From an uncultured Pelagibacterales bacterium (lineage in GTDB: Bacteria; Pseudomonadota; Alphaproteobacteria; Pelagibacterales; Pelagibacteraceae): a stretch of DNA of 12,718 bases. The stretch lies in the NCBI GenBank assembly GCA_913020625.1, contig CAJVZX010000017.1:1-12718 (forward strand). Reading direction: 5' to 3'. The translations under genes were made by a program, and so were the position numbers. This document shows positions 6,435 to 12,718 of the stretch, piece by piece; positions within the stretch are counted from its first letter, which is position 1, and each line of letters starts with the position of its first letter. The notes below the pieces were generated by a model that saw only the letters and a list, made by a program, of their open reading frames with translations, was not told the DNA's origin and did no database searches.

Positions 6435-6469
6435 TAAACTATATTAGAGGTTTTAAAAGTCAATAAATA
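6435..6469 (-). promoter_or_regulatory. Probable promoter of the ffh-leuB transcript
   Basis: The minus strand has TAATAT at 6446-6441, a good -10 element. It predicts a start near A6435, exactly at the beginning of the structured leader. The hexamer 17 bases upstream (TATTTA, 6469-6464) is a weak -35. A TTGACT lies at 6463-6458 but is only 11 bases from the -10. The same A/T block reads TATATTA on the plus strand and could overlap a dapF promoter. Confidence 0.4.
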
Positions 6470-6487
6470 AGTTAAATATCTAAATGT

Positions 6488-7312
6488 ATGGATTTAAGTG
6501 CATATAAAATGGATGGTCTAGGTAATGATTTTGTTATTTTTGATAATAGAAACAATTCTATTAAATTAAATAAAGATCAAATAATTAAAATTTCAGACAG
6601 AAATTTTATTGGTTGTGATCAATTAATAATTGTCAATTACAGTAAAGAATATGATGCAGAATTAATTTTTTATAATTCAGATGGAAATATATCTGAAGCA
6701 TGTGGAAATGGGACTCGTTGTGTTGCGTATATTTTATCTCTTGAAAAAGAAAGAAATAAAATTTCATTAAAAACTGCCTCAGGAGTACTTAATTCAAAAA
6801 TTATTAGTGAAAAAAATGTAGAAACTGAAATGGGAAAACCTAAATTTAATTGGAGAGAAATACCACTAATAAAAGAATTAGATATTAATAATTTGAAAAT
6901 TAAGATTATAGATAAATCTAACATAGAGCTCATTGGTGGAATTGCCGTAAACATCGGTAATCCACATTTAGTTTTTTTTGTAAATGATTTAGAATTATTT
7001 AATTTAGAAAAAATTGGACCTCAACTTGAAAAACATGAATATTTTCCAGAAAAATGTAATGTAACTTTGGCAAAAATAATTAATCAAGAATCAATTAAAG
7101 TAAAAGTATGGGAAAGAGGCGCGGGATTAACCAAAGCGTGTGGTACCGCGGCTTGTGCAGTAGCTATAGCTGCAGAAAGAAATGGTTTAGCAAAAAAAGA
7201 AGTGAATATTAAATTTGAACAAGGAGATCTATCTATATCTATTAATAAAGAAAATATAGTCAAACTGAAAGGACCAGTTTCTAACATAGAAAAAATAAAG
7301 ATTAATATTTAA
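6488..7312 (+). CDS. dapF: Diaminopimelate epimerase
   Basis: DapF interconverts LL- and meso-diaminopimelate, the last shared step to lysine and to the peptidoglycan cross-linker. It is cofactor-free and uses two cysteines as acid and base. Both are visible: Cys72 in SEACGNGTRC (69-78) and Cys218 in KACGTAACA (216-224). Other family blocks are MDGLGNDFVIFDNR (8-21), FYNSDGNISEACGNG (61-75), NIGNPH (155-160) and WERGAGLTKACGT (208-220). Length (274) is typical. The start ATG at 6488 puts the MDGLGND block at the expected distance; an ATG at 6484 is out of frame. It is divergent from ffh across a 159-base gap that holds the ffh leader and promoter. Its stop overlaps the ftsY start (TAATG), so the two are translated from one message. 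Confidence 0.97.
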   Translation: MDLSAYKMDGLGNDFVIFDNRNNSIKLNKDQIIKISDRNFIGCDQLIIVNYSKEYDAELIFYNSDGNISEACGNGTRCVAYILSLEKERNKISLKTASGVLNSKIISEKNVETEMGKPKFNWREIPLIKELDINNLKIKIIDKSNIELIGGIAVNIGNPHLVFFVNDLELFNLEKIGPQLEKHEYFPEKCNVTLAKIINQESIKVKVWERGAGLTKACGTAACAVAIAAERNGLAKKEVNIKFEQGDLSISINKENIVKLKGPVSNIEKIKINI

Positions 7313-8229
7313 TGGGAATTTTTGAAAAATTTAAAATAGGTTTAAATAAAAGTGCATCTTCATTTTCTGATGGAATAAAAAACTTAGTAATAAAAAAAAA
7401 AATTGATGAAGAAACATTAAATAAAATAGAAGAATTTTTAATTATGAGTGACGTTGGTGTTGACGTGGCAGGTGAAATTAGAAAAATTATTTCTGAAAAA
7501 AAAATATTACCCAACCAAGATAGTATAATGCAGGTAAATCAAATTTTATTAAATTACATTGAAAAATTAATGAATCCTCTGGAAAAAGAAATTCTTAACA
7601 ATGAAAATGTTGGAACTAAAGTATTTTTAATTGCAGGTGTAAATGGTGTTGGAAAAACAACTACTATTGGTAAACTTGGTAAAATTTTAAAAAAAAATAA
7701 TAAAAAAATAATTTTTGCAGCTACTGATACTTTCCGTGCTGCTGCCATTGAACAATTAGAAAATTGGTCGAAAAAAATTGATGTAAAAATAATTAAATCT
7801 GAAACTGGGTCAGATCCAGCATCTGTTGCTTTTAAAGCTTTGGAATTTGCAATAAAAAATAATTTTGACTATGTTTTGATAGACACAGCAGGACGTTTAC
7901 AAAATAAAAAAAATTTGATGGAAGAATATAAAAAAATATCAAACGTAACAAAAAAAATTGATCCAAATTCTCCACATGAAGTCTTATTAATATTAGATGC
8001 AACAACTGGACAAAATGCATTAATTCAAGTTGAAGAATTTCAAAAGATTGCTCCCATAACGGGAATAATAATGACTAAACTTGATGGAACAGCAAAGGGA
8101 GGAATTTTAATAGCATTAGCGAAAAAATTTAATCTTCCAATTATTGCTCTTGGTTTGGGTGAAAAAGAAGATGATCTTCAAATATTTAATTCTAAAGATT
8201 TTGCTAAAGCTTTAATTAATATTAATTGA
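7312..8229 (+). CDS. ftsY: Signal recognition particle receptor FtsY
   Basis: FtsY is the membrane-associated SRP receptor, a GTPase that pairs with Ffh to hand nascent membrane proteins to SecYEG. At 305 residues it comprises only the NG core. Residues 1-90 form the N domain, starting with MGIFEKFKIGLNKS and including EFLIMSDVGVDVA. The G domain shows GVNGVGKTTTIGKL (109-122), TDTFRAAAIEQL (138-149), DTAGR (191-195), LDATTGQNA (228-236) and TKLDGTAKGG (255-264). FRAAA and TKLDGTAKGG separate FtsY from Ffh. The long acidic A domain of enterobacterial FtsY is absent, as in many alphaproteobacteria, so membrane contact must rest on the short N-terminal amphipathic helix. The start overlaps the dapF stop by one base. 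An uninterrupted run of 11 A residues occurs at 7392-7402 (codons 27-31). The 3' end overlaps the convergent gene by eight bases. Confidence 0.97.
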   Translation: MGIFEKFKIGLNKSASSFSDGIKNLVIKKKIDEETLNKIEEFLIMSDVGVDVAGEIRKIISEKKILPNQDSIMQVNQILLNYIEKLMNPLEKEILNNENVGTKVFLIAGVNGVGKTTTIGKLGKILKKNNKKIIFAATDTFRAAAIEQLENWSKKIDVKIIKSETGSDPASVAFKALEFAIKNNFDYVLIDTAGRLQNKKNLMEEYKKISNVTKKIDPNSPHEVLLILDATTGQNALIQVEEFQKIAPITGIIMTKLDGTAKGGILIALAKKFNLPIIALGLGEKEDDLQIFNSKDFAKALININ

Positions 8230-8794
8230 TTAAATTTTTTGAAATTAAAGGCTTATAATACTTACATTCATAAAGATTAGTCATAGACTTATATCCACAA
8301 TCTTTTGCAATAGATGAAATTAAAAATTCAAAATTATTATTTGACGACAATTTTTCAAGTTTATTTGTAATTAAATCATACTTAAAATTTTGATTGATGC
8401 TTTTTATCGCACTTATCATTATAAGAGTTCGATTGTCATTAAGTAAATAGTAAGCAAAATCCTCTGGAAAAACTGGCAAATCATAATTGGTTAAATAATA
8501 TTTAGCTTTTTTTGGGAACCAGTCATAAGTGATTAATGGTTTTGTTTCTTTAGATTTATTTTCAAAAAAATATAAATCCTGTGGATAATCAGTTATGTAA
8601 TTAAATTCTTCACCTTTTGCTAAAACAGATTTTTCCCTTGTTTTAAAAAATAAGGTAAAATTCCTATCATGTGAAATCATATATCCAATATTAAAAATGT
8701 CATCAATGTTTTCTTTAAATGGCAGAGGATCTGCATTAACTTTTGAAATAGATAAGAGAAAATAAATAAATAAAATTATTATTTTTTGTTTCAT
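8222..8794 (-). CDS. Predicted secreted protein of unknown function
   Basis: I do not recognise this 190-residue protein. It begins with a clear signal peptide: MKQK, a hydrophobic stretch IIILFIYFLLSIS, and a likely cleavage site after VNA (residue 21), giving a mature periplasmic protein beginning DPLPF. The mature part is rich in aromatic and charged residues (GEEFNYITDYPQDLYFFENK, TYDWFPKKAKYYLTNYD). It holds just two cysteines, Cys166 and Cys177 near the C-terminus (KDCGYKSMTNLYECKYY), which could form a disulfide. No lipobox or further membrane segment is seen. The reading frame is open throughout and the signal peptide is a strong sign that it is real. It converges on ftsY with an eight-base overlap and no terminator between them. 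It is probably specific to SAR11 relatives. Confidence 0.75.
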   Translation of the reverse strand: MKQKIIILFIYFLLSISKVNADPLPFKENIDDIFNIGYMISHDRNFTLFFKTREKSVLAKGEEFNYITDYPQDLYFFENKSKETKPLITYDWFPKKAKYYLTNYDLPVFPEDFAYYLLNDNRTLIMISAIKSINQNFKYDLITNKLEKLSSNNNFEFLISSIAKDCGYKSMTNLYECKYYKPLISKNLIN

Positions 8795-8830
8795 TACAAA
8801 ACAAAACTAAAACTCAATTTTGTAAATGAT

Positions 8831-8859
8831 TTGTCTGAATTGTGTCCAAATTTTATATT
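8831..8859 (+). promoter_or_regulatory. Possible promoter of the UMF1-type MFS gene
   Basis: In the 112-base gap between the divergent secreted-protein and transporter genes, TTGTCT (8831-8836) and TATATT (8854-8859) are separated by exactly 17 bases, pointing toward the transporter about 48 bases away. The adjoining TTATA/TATAA symmetry (8853-8866) may also serve the minus-strand gene. In such A/T-rich sequence chance matches are common, so this is tentative. Confidence 0.35.
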
Positions 8860-8906
8860 TTTTATAAGACTATCTTTAAAATCTGACATATGATTATCAA
8901 AATCAA

Positions 8907-10133
8907 ATGAAAAAAATATTTAATTTTGCATTATATGATTTTGCCAACTCTGCTTTTACAACAATTATAATTACTTTTATTTTTGCAACATATTTTTCAA
9001 AACAAATTGCTCCTACTCCAATTTTGGGTCAATCTTATTGGGGATGGACAATGGGAATAACAGGAGCATTTGTGGCTGTAATTGGTCCTTTTATAGGTAT
9101 ATTTGCAGATAAAAAAAATTGTAGAATATTATTTATAAGATTATTTACAATTTTTTGTATCTTTTTTACATCACTATTGTGGTTTGCCAAACCTTCAGAA
9201 AATTATTTAATTTTTTCATTGGTCATTGTTGCCTTGGCAAATTTATTTTATGAACTAAGCTTAATATTTTACAATTCAATATTAAAAAATATTTCAAATA
9301 ATAGCAATTTGGGAAAATCTTCTGGTGTAGGTTTTGCGTTAGGTTACATAGGAGGAATATTAATTTTAATTATTTGTATAAAAATCTTTATAGATAATGA
9401 TACTTTGCCATTTGGATTATCAAAAGAAAATGCACAAAATATAAGGGCTACTTGCCTAGTAGTAAGTTTGTGGTATCTAATTTTTTCTATTCCATTCTTA
9501 TTTAATTTAAAAAAAGAAATTAAAATCAAAGTGGATAAACCATTAAAAAATATTACAAAATTAAAAAATTTAGTATGGAATAACGGACTAAATAACTTAG
9601 GAAAATTTTTAATTGCAAGAATGCTCTATGCTGATGGATTAAATGCCATAATAGTTATGGGAGGAATATTTGCAGTTCACGTTTTTAATTTAGAAATCAA
9701 AGATTTGCTAATTTTATCAATATTAATGAATATAACCGCTTTTATAGGTGCCATTCTAGGAGGATTTGCAAATGATAAATTGGGCTCAAAATCAGTCATT
9801 ATTTTTTCTCTAATCGGTTTAATTATCTCCTCTGGAATAATTCTTTTTGTCAAAGTTAAAATAATCTTTTTTATTCTTGCATCAATAAATGGATTATTCA
9901 TTGGGCCAATCCAATCAGCAAGTAGAGTCTTTATAACAAAATCTATAGATCAAAATAATCAAGCTACTGGATTCGGTTTATTTGCTTTATCTGGAAAACT
10001 AACTTCTTTTATTGGGCCTTTATTAGTTGGCAGTATTACTTTTATTTCAAACAGTCAAAGAATTGGTTTTTCTTCAGCAGTAGTTCTTCTCGTTTTAGGT
10101 TTAATAATTTTAATTAATGTTAAAAAAATTTAA
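8907..10133 (+). CDS. MFS transporter, UMF1 (Atg22-like) family
   Basis: This 408-residue integral membrane protein has about 11-12 hydrophobic segments. The N-terminus FALYDFANSAFTTIIITFIFATYF (residues 7-30) is the characteristic opening of the UMF1 family of major facilitator proteins, related to fungal Atg22 vacuolar effluxers. It is followed by WGWTMGITGAFVAVIGPFIGIFADKK (45-70), GKSSGVGFALGYIGG (136-150), LGKFLIARMLYADGLNAI (231-248), GGFANDKLGSKS (285-296) and FIGPIQSASRVF (331-342), which are also family-like. Bacterial members are mostly uncharacterised; amino-acid efflux is known for the fungal relatives, but I cannot assign a substrate here. The ATG at 8907 is favoured because it immediately precedes the conserved opening. 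The stop overlaps that of the convergent hydrolase gene by four bases. Confidence 0.9.
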   Translation: MKKIFNFALYDFANSAFTTIIITFIFATYFSKQIAPTPILGQSYWGWTMGITGAFVAVIGPFIGIFADKKNCRILFIRLFTIFCIFFTSLLWFAKPSENYLIFSLVIVALANLFYELSLIFYNSILKNISNNSNLGKSSGVGFALGYIGGILILIICIKIFIDNDTLPFGLSKENAQNIRATCLVVSLWYLIFSIPFLFNLKKEIKIKVDKPLKNITKLKNLVWNNGLNNLGKFLIARMLYADGLNAIIVMGGIFAVHVFNLEIKDLLILSILMNITAFIGAILGGFANDKLGSKSVIIFSLIGLIISSGIILFVKVKIIFFILASINGLFIGPIQSASRVFITKSIDQNNQATGFGLFALSGKLTSFIGPLLVGSITFISNSQRIGFSSAVVLLVLGLIILINVKKI

Positions 10134-10930
10134 TTTAAACTTTTTAAAAATGAACTTATTTCATTTACTAAATTTTCATCAAAATCCATCATATGATCAT
10201 CATTATCAGAAAAATATTTAAATTTTGGTTTATTAGCTAAATTATAAATCGCTTCTCCCATATAAAAAGGAATAATTTTATCTTTTTTCCCATGCATAAC
10301 TAATATCGGAAATTTTATATTTTTTATTTTATTTTTACTTTCATATTTATCTTTAAGAAGTAATTTAACAGGAAAAAAGGGATAATATTTTTTTCCAGTG
10401 TCTACCATGGATGTAAAAGGTGCCTCTAGAATGATACCAGCAAAATTTTTGTTTTGGCCAATTTCAATCGCCACTGAAGTTCCAAGAGACTCACCATATA
10501 AAATAATATTTTTCTCTACTATACCTTTTAAATTTAACCAATTTACTGCACTTTTGGCATCTTGATATAATCCAAGTTCCGTTGGTTTTCCACTACTCCC
10601 ACTGTATCCTCTCCATGCAATTATCAAAAAATTTATGTCTAAATTTCCTAAAAAATTAAGTTTATAAATTCTATTATCTAAGGTACCTGCATTGCCATGA
10701 AAAAAGAGAATTGTTTTCTTTTTTAAATCTTTTAGATGAAACCATCCTTTTAGATCAATATTATCTTCCGTTTTAATATTTATTTTTTCAATACTATGAA
10801 TTAAGCCATCCCCAGTTACATGGTTACTAAAATTAGGATGATATAATAATTTTCTTTGATAAAAAAAAACAAAAGTTAATAACAAACAGTAAGTTACAAT
10901 AATTAAAATAACCAATTTGGTAAAAGACAT
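10130..10930 (-). CDS. Membrane-anchored alpha/beta hydrolase (ABHD13/Bem46-like)
   Basis: This 266-residue protein starts with a single hydrophobic helix (about residues 6-23) followed by FFYQRKLLYHPN, a pattern of N-terminally anchored Bem46/ABHD13-type serine hydrolases. The fold motifs are complete: oxyanion segment FFHGNAGTLDNR (76-87), AWRGYSGSSGKPTE (105-118), nucleophile elbow GESLG with Ser148, acid Asp217 in HGKKDKIIP, and His246 in DDHMMDF. The hydrolase domain probably faces the periplasm or the outer membrane face. Substrates for bacterial members are largely unknown; acyl esters or thioesters are plausible, but this is not readable from sequence. It lies 42 bases downstream of the 65-residue membrane protein gene on the same strand and may share its transcript. 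Its 3' end overlaps the convergent transporter gene. Confidence 0.88.
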   Translation of the reverse strand: MSFTKLVILIIVTYCLLLTFVFFYQRKLLYHPNFSNHVTGDGLIHSIEKINIKTEDNIDLKGWFHLKDLKKKTILFFHGNAGTLDNRIYKLNFLGNLDINFLIIAWRGYSGSSGKPTELGLYQDAKSAVNWLNLKGIVEKNIILYGESLGTSVAIEIGQNKNFAGIILEAPFTSMVDTGKKYYPFFPVKLLLKDKYESKNKIKNIKFPILVMHGKKDKIIPFYMGEAIYNLANKPKFKYFSDNDDHMMDFDENLVNEISSFLKSLN

Positions 10931-10972
10931 TTTATTAATAATATTTATTTAATTTAAATAAAGAGTATGTAT

Positions 10973-11170
10973 TTAAAAGTCTTTTTTCTGCTTAATTGAT
11001 TTATAAGAATCATAAATTAAAAGACATAAACAGAATATAACTATAATCCAAAAAGGAAGGCCCTTCCAAAATCCAGCAAGGCCTGTGCTTATACTCCAAG
11101 CCAAACCAAAAAGAAATATTCCAACAAGTACAATGCCTAAAACAATTGTTAACTTTTCATTTAATTTCAT
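10973..11170 (-). CDS. Small two-helix membrane protein, function unknown
   Basis: The frame encodes 65 residues with a hydrophobic segment at about 9-29 (IVLGIVLVGIFLFGLAWSIS) and another at about 38-53 (LPFWIIVIFCLCLLIYD). Between them is a short loop, LAGFWKG, and the ends are charged (MKLNEK and KSIKQKKDF). By the positive-inside rule both ends would be cytoplasmic. It starts 13 bases after the amidase stop on the same strand, so it is very probably co-transcribed with the amidase and TRAP permease genes. I do not recognise a family. TRAP small permeases normally have four helices and about 160 residues, so this is not an intact DctQ. The clean membrane topology and tight spacing support a real gene. 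Confidence 0.7.
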   Translation of the reverse strand: MKLNEKLTIVLGIVLVGIFLFGLAWSISTGLAGFWKGLPFWIIVIFCLCLLIYDSYKSIKQKKDF

Positions 11171-11183
11171 AGTTAATATTCTA

Positions 11184-12509
11184 TTATTTTTTAATTTTAC
11201 TTGTCAACCAACTAGCATTTCTAAATAATCTTTCGTCATCATATAAAGATGAAACTAGTTGTACACCAACTGGAAGACCATTTTTTCCTTGAAGTAATGG
11301 TAAGCTAATAGTGGGCATTCCACAATAAGTCCATATAGTAGAAAAAATAGGATTTCCAGTAGACTCTAAACCTTTGGGAGCCTCTCCATTTGCTGAAGGA
11401 GTCAAAATTGCATCATAATCATGAAAAAATTGATTGAAGTAAGCATTTGCTACATCAATCTTTGAAATAGCATCATTATATTCCACAGAGGTGTATTTCA
11501 TCCCTCTTTCTATAGCCTCTATTATTTTATCACTTAATTTATTTTTTGAATTTTTGTACTCTTTTGAAAAAGATTGAGCCATATCTGATTCCATAATTAT
11601 TTTATGCCATTTTGGAATATTGGCAAAACCTTCTGGCAATTCCATTTCATCTACTTTTCCTTTAAGTTCATCTTTTATTTCTTCAAAACCTTCTTTTGCA
11701 TCTTCTTCAAGTTCATTCATAAAAGGTAATTTTATATAAGCTAGTATGGGTTCCGCAGGTGGTTTTTGTTTACTTGCAGCTAATAGTTTTGGCTTTGGAT
11801 TTAGTGTAGTATCAGGATCTTGTTTATCATAACCAATAAGTTGTTCACTAATTAATGCTGCATCTTCTATTGAATTAGAAAAAACACCTACTTGGTCTAG
11901 TGTACGAGAAACTTGTAAAACTAAATGTCGAGAAATGTATCCTTTGGAAGGTTTATAACCTACAACACCACAAAAAGATGCTGGTCTAATAACTGATCCA
12001 TTGGTTTGACTTCCAACTGCAAGAGGAACCATATGTGATGCTACAGCTGCAGCAGAACCACTGGAAGATCCACCTGGCGTTCTTGTTATATCATGTGGGT
12101 TCTTAGTTTTTCCTGGTGAATAATAAGCAAGTTCAGCAGTCACAGTTTTTCCCATAATAATTGCACCTGCTTGTTTTAATTTAGAAACCACAACACAATC
12201 ATTCCAGCTAGGATTTTTCTTGTGAATTTCTGTGCCATCGGTAGTTGGCATATCTTCTGTATCAAATATATCCTTAATACCTATAGGCACACCATGAAGA
12301 TCCCCGTGGACTTTACCTGATTGATGAGCTTCATCTAATTTTTTGGCCTGATTTAAAACAAGTTCTTTATCAAAAAATTCCCAAGCCTCTACTTGTTTTT
12401 CATTCCTATTAATTTGTTCTATAAAACTTTTTGCTATTTCTTCACATGTATATTTTCCCTCTTTTAGGGATTTAACAATATCAACTGCAGAAAACTTAGA
12501 AAAAGACAT
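11184..12509 (-). CDS. Amidase-signature family hydrolase
   Basis: This 441-residue enzyme has the complete Ser-cisSer-Lys catalytic set of amidase-signature proteins: Lys79 in GVPIGIKDIFDT, Ser148 as cis-serine in TPGGSSSGSAAAVAS (144-158), and the nucleophile Ser172 in SQTNGSVIRPASFCGVVG (167-184). Spacings of 69 and 24 residues match those of characterised members such as malonamidase. The family hydrolyses small amides, and GatA belongs to it. No gatB or gatC lies nearby, and QTNGSVIRPASF differs from the GatA-type DTGGSIRQPA pattern, so a stand-alone amidase is more likely than Glu-tRNA(Gln) amidotransferase. There is no signal peptide, so it acts in the cytoplasm. It starts six bases after the TRAP permease stop, which suggests that the transporter brings in its substrate or a precursor. 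The substrate itself is unknown. Confidence 0.92.
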   Translation of the reverse strand: MSFSKFSAVDIVKSLKEGKYTCEEIAKSFIEQINRNEKQVEAWEFFDKELVLNQAKKLDEAHQSGKVHGDLHGVPIGIKDIFDTEDMPTTDGTEIHKKNPSWNDCVVVSKLKQAGAIIMGKTVTAELAYYSPGKTKNPHDITRTPGGSSSGSAAAVASHMVPLAVGSQTNGSVIRPASFCGVVGYKPSKGYISRHLVLQVSRTLDQVGVFSNSIEDAALISEQLIGYDKQDPDTTLNPKPKLLAASKQKPPAEPILAYIKLPFMNELEEDAKEGFEEIKDELKGKVDEMELPEGFANIPKWHKIIMESDMAQSFSKEYKNSKNKLSDKIIEAIERGMKYTSVEYNDAISKIDVANAYFNQFFHDYDAILTPSANGEAPKGLESTGNPIFSTIWTYCGMPTISLPLLQGKNGLPVGVQLVSSLYDDERLFRNASWLTSKIKK

Positions 12510-12515
12510 TGGTAT

Positions 12516-12718
12516 TTATTTTCCAACTCCAAAGAAATAATCTGGTAAAAATAATGCTAGTTCAGGAAAATTGTACATAAGTACCATAGTGAATATTACT
12601 ATAAACAAATAAGGCATAATGCTTTTAAAAATTTCTATTAATTCAATTGCATCACCTGCAACTCCTTTTAAATAATAAGCTGCCATGGCCATGGGGGGTG
12701 TTAAAAATGAAGTTTGAA
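12516..12718 (-). CDS. TRAP transporter large permease (DctM-type), C-terminal fragment
   Basis: The last 66 codons of a minus-strand gene enter from the right edge, ending with TAA at 12516. The translation begins QTSFLTPPMAMAAYYLKGVAGD, the conserved region of the last cytoplasmic/periplasmic loop in large permeases of tripartite ATP-independent periplasmic transporters (the usual form is QTSxLTPPxGxxxFxLKG). It is followed by a hydrophobic helix, IMPYLFIVIFTMVLMYNFPELALFLP, and a short tail, DYFFGVGK. In the family this subunit couples sodium influx to uptake of organic acids or related compounds captured by a periplasmic binding protein. The small permease and binding protein, if present, would lie outside the window. 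The six-base gap to the amidase indicates one operon. Confidence 0.88.
   Translation of the reverse strand, partial: QTSFLTPPMAMAAYYLKGVAGDAIELIEIFKSIMPYLFIVIFTMVLMYNFPELALFLPDYFFGVGK

Noticed and set aside
8796..8830. Inverted ACAAAA/TTTTGT pair after the secreted-protein start as an operator or terminator
   Set aside because: The arms are A/T-only apart from one pair, loosely spaced and without a U tract in a useful position, so they are indistinguishable from background.
8890..8910. Six-codon upstream ORF (ATG at 8890) whose TGA overlaps the ATG of the MFS gene
   Set aside because: It is a neat ATGA overlap, but with no ribosome-binding site and in such A/T-rich sequence a tiny frame like this is expected by chance.
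10931..10972. Self-complementary TTTAAATTAAA-like stretch between the small membrane protein and hydrolase genes as a terminator
   Set aside because: The stem would contain only A-T pairs and lacks a following U run, so it is unlikely to stop transcription.

Overview
The window is about 70% A+T with very short intergenic spaces. Gene content and gene style (AT-driven Lys/Asn/Ile-rich proteins, overlapping stops, few Shine-Dalgarno sites) point to a streamlined marine alphaproteobacterium of the SAR11 / Candidatus Pelagibacter type. This assignment is inference from composition, protein style and synteny; no rRNA is present. No stretch of 300 bases lacks a gene. The longest non-coding gaps are 6329-6487 and 8795-8906. 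I see no tRNA, rRNA, insertion sequence, prophage or CRISPR array.

Left half (1-6434, minus strand): one tightly packed run reading right to left, ffh - rpsP - trmD - rplS - leuC - leuD - leuB - 3-hydroxyacyl-CoA dehydrogenase (cut by the window edge). No internal gap exceeds about 18 bases. It joins the SRP GTPase, two ribosomal proteins, the tRNA m1G37 methyltransferase, three leucine-biosynthesis enzymes and a fatty-acid oxidation enzyme behind one apparent promoter. rimM, usually between rpsP and trmD, is absent. Between the promoter and ffh lies a structured, GC-enriched leader RNA (6329-6434). It contains a possible three-helix junction and a mutually exclusive terminator-like hairpin with a U6 tract. 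It matches in position the ffh-upstream candidate RNA that I recall being described for Ca. P. ubique; the attenuator reading is mine.

Centre (6488-8229, plus strand): dapF and ftsY, overlapping by one base (TAATG) and divergent from ffh. The SRP GTPase and its receptor are therefore near neighbours on opposite strands.

Right half: a secreted protein of unknown function (minus) runs tail-to-tail into ftsY. A UMF1-type MFS transporter (plus) runs tail-to-tail into a membrane-anchored alpha/beta hydrolase (minus). Upstream of the hydrolase on the minus strand are a 65-residue two-helix membrane protein, an amidase-signature hydrolase and the end of a TRAP transporter large permease. The TRAP-amidase-small membrane protein order suggests an uptake-and-hydrolysis cassette for an amide-type compound whose identity cannot be read from the sequence.

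The most interesting element is the ffh leader. If it works as an attenuator, it could feed back on SRP protein supply and at the same time set expression of ribosomal, tRNA-modification and leucine genes downstream.
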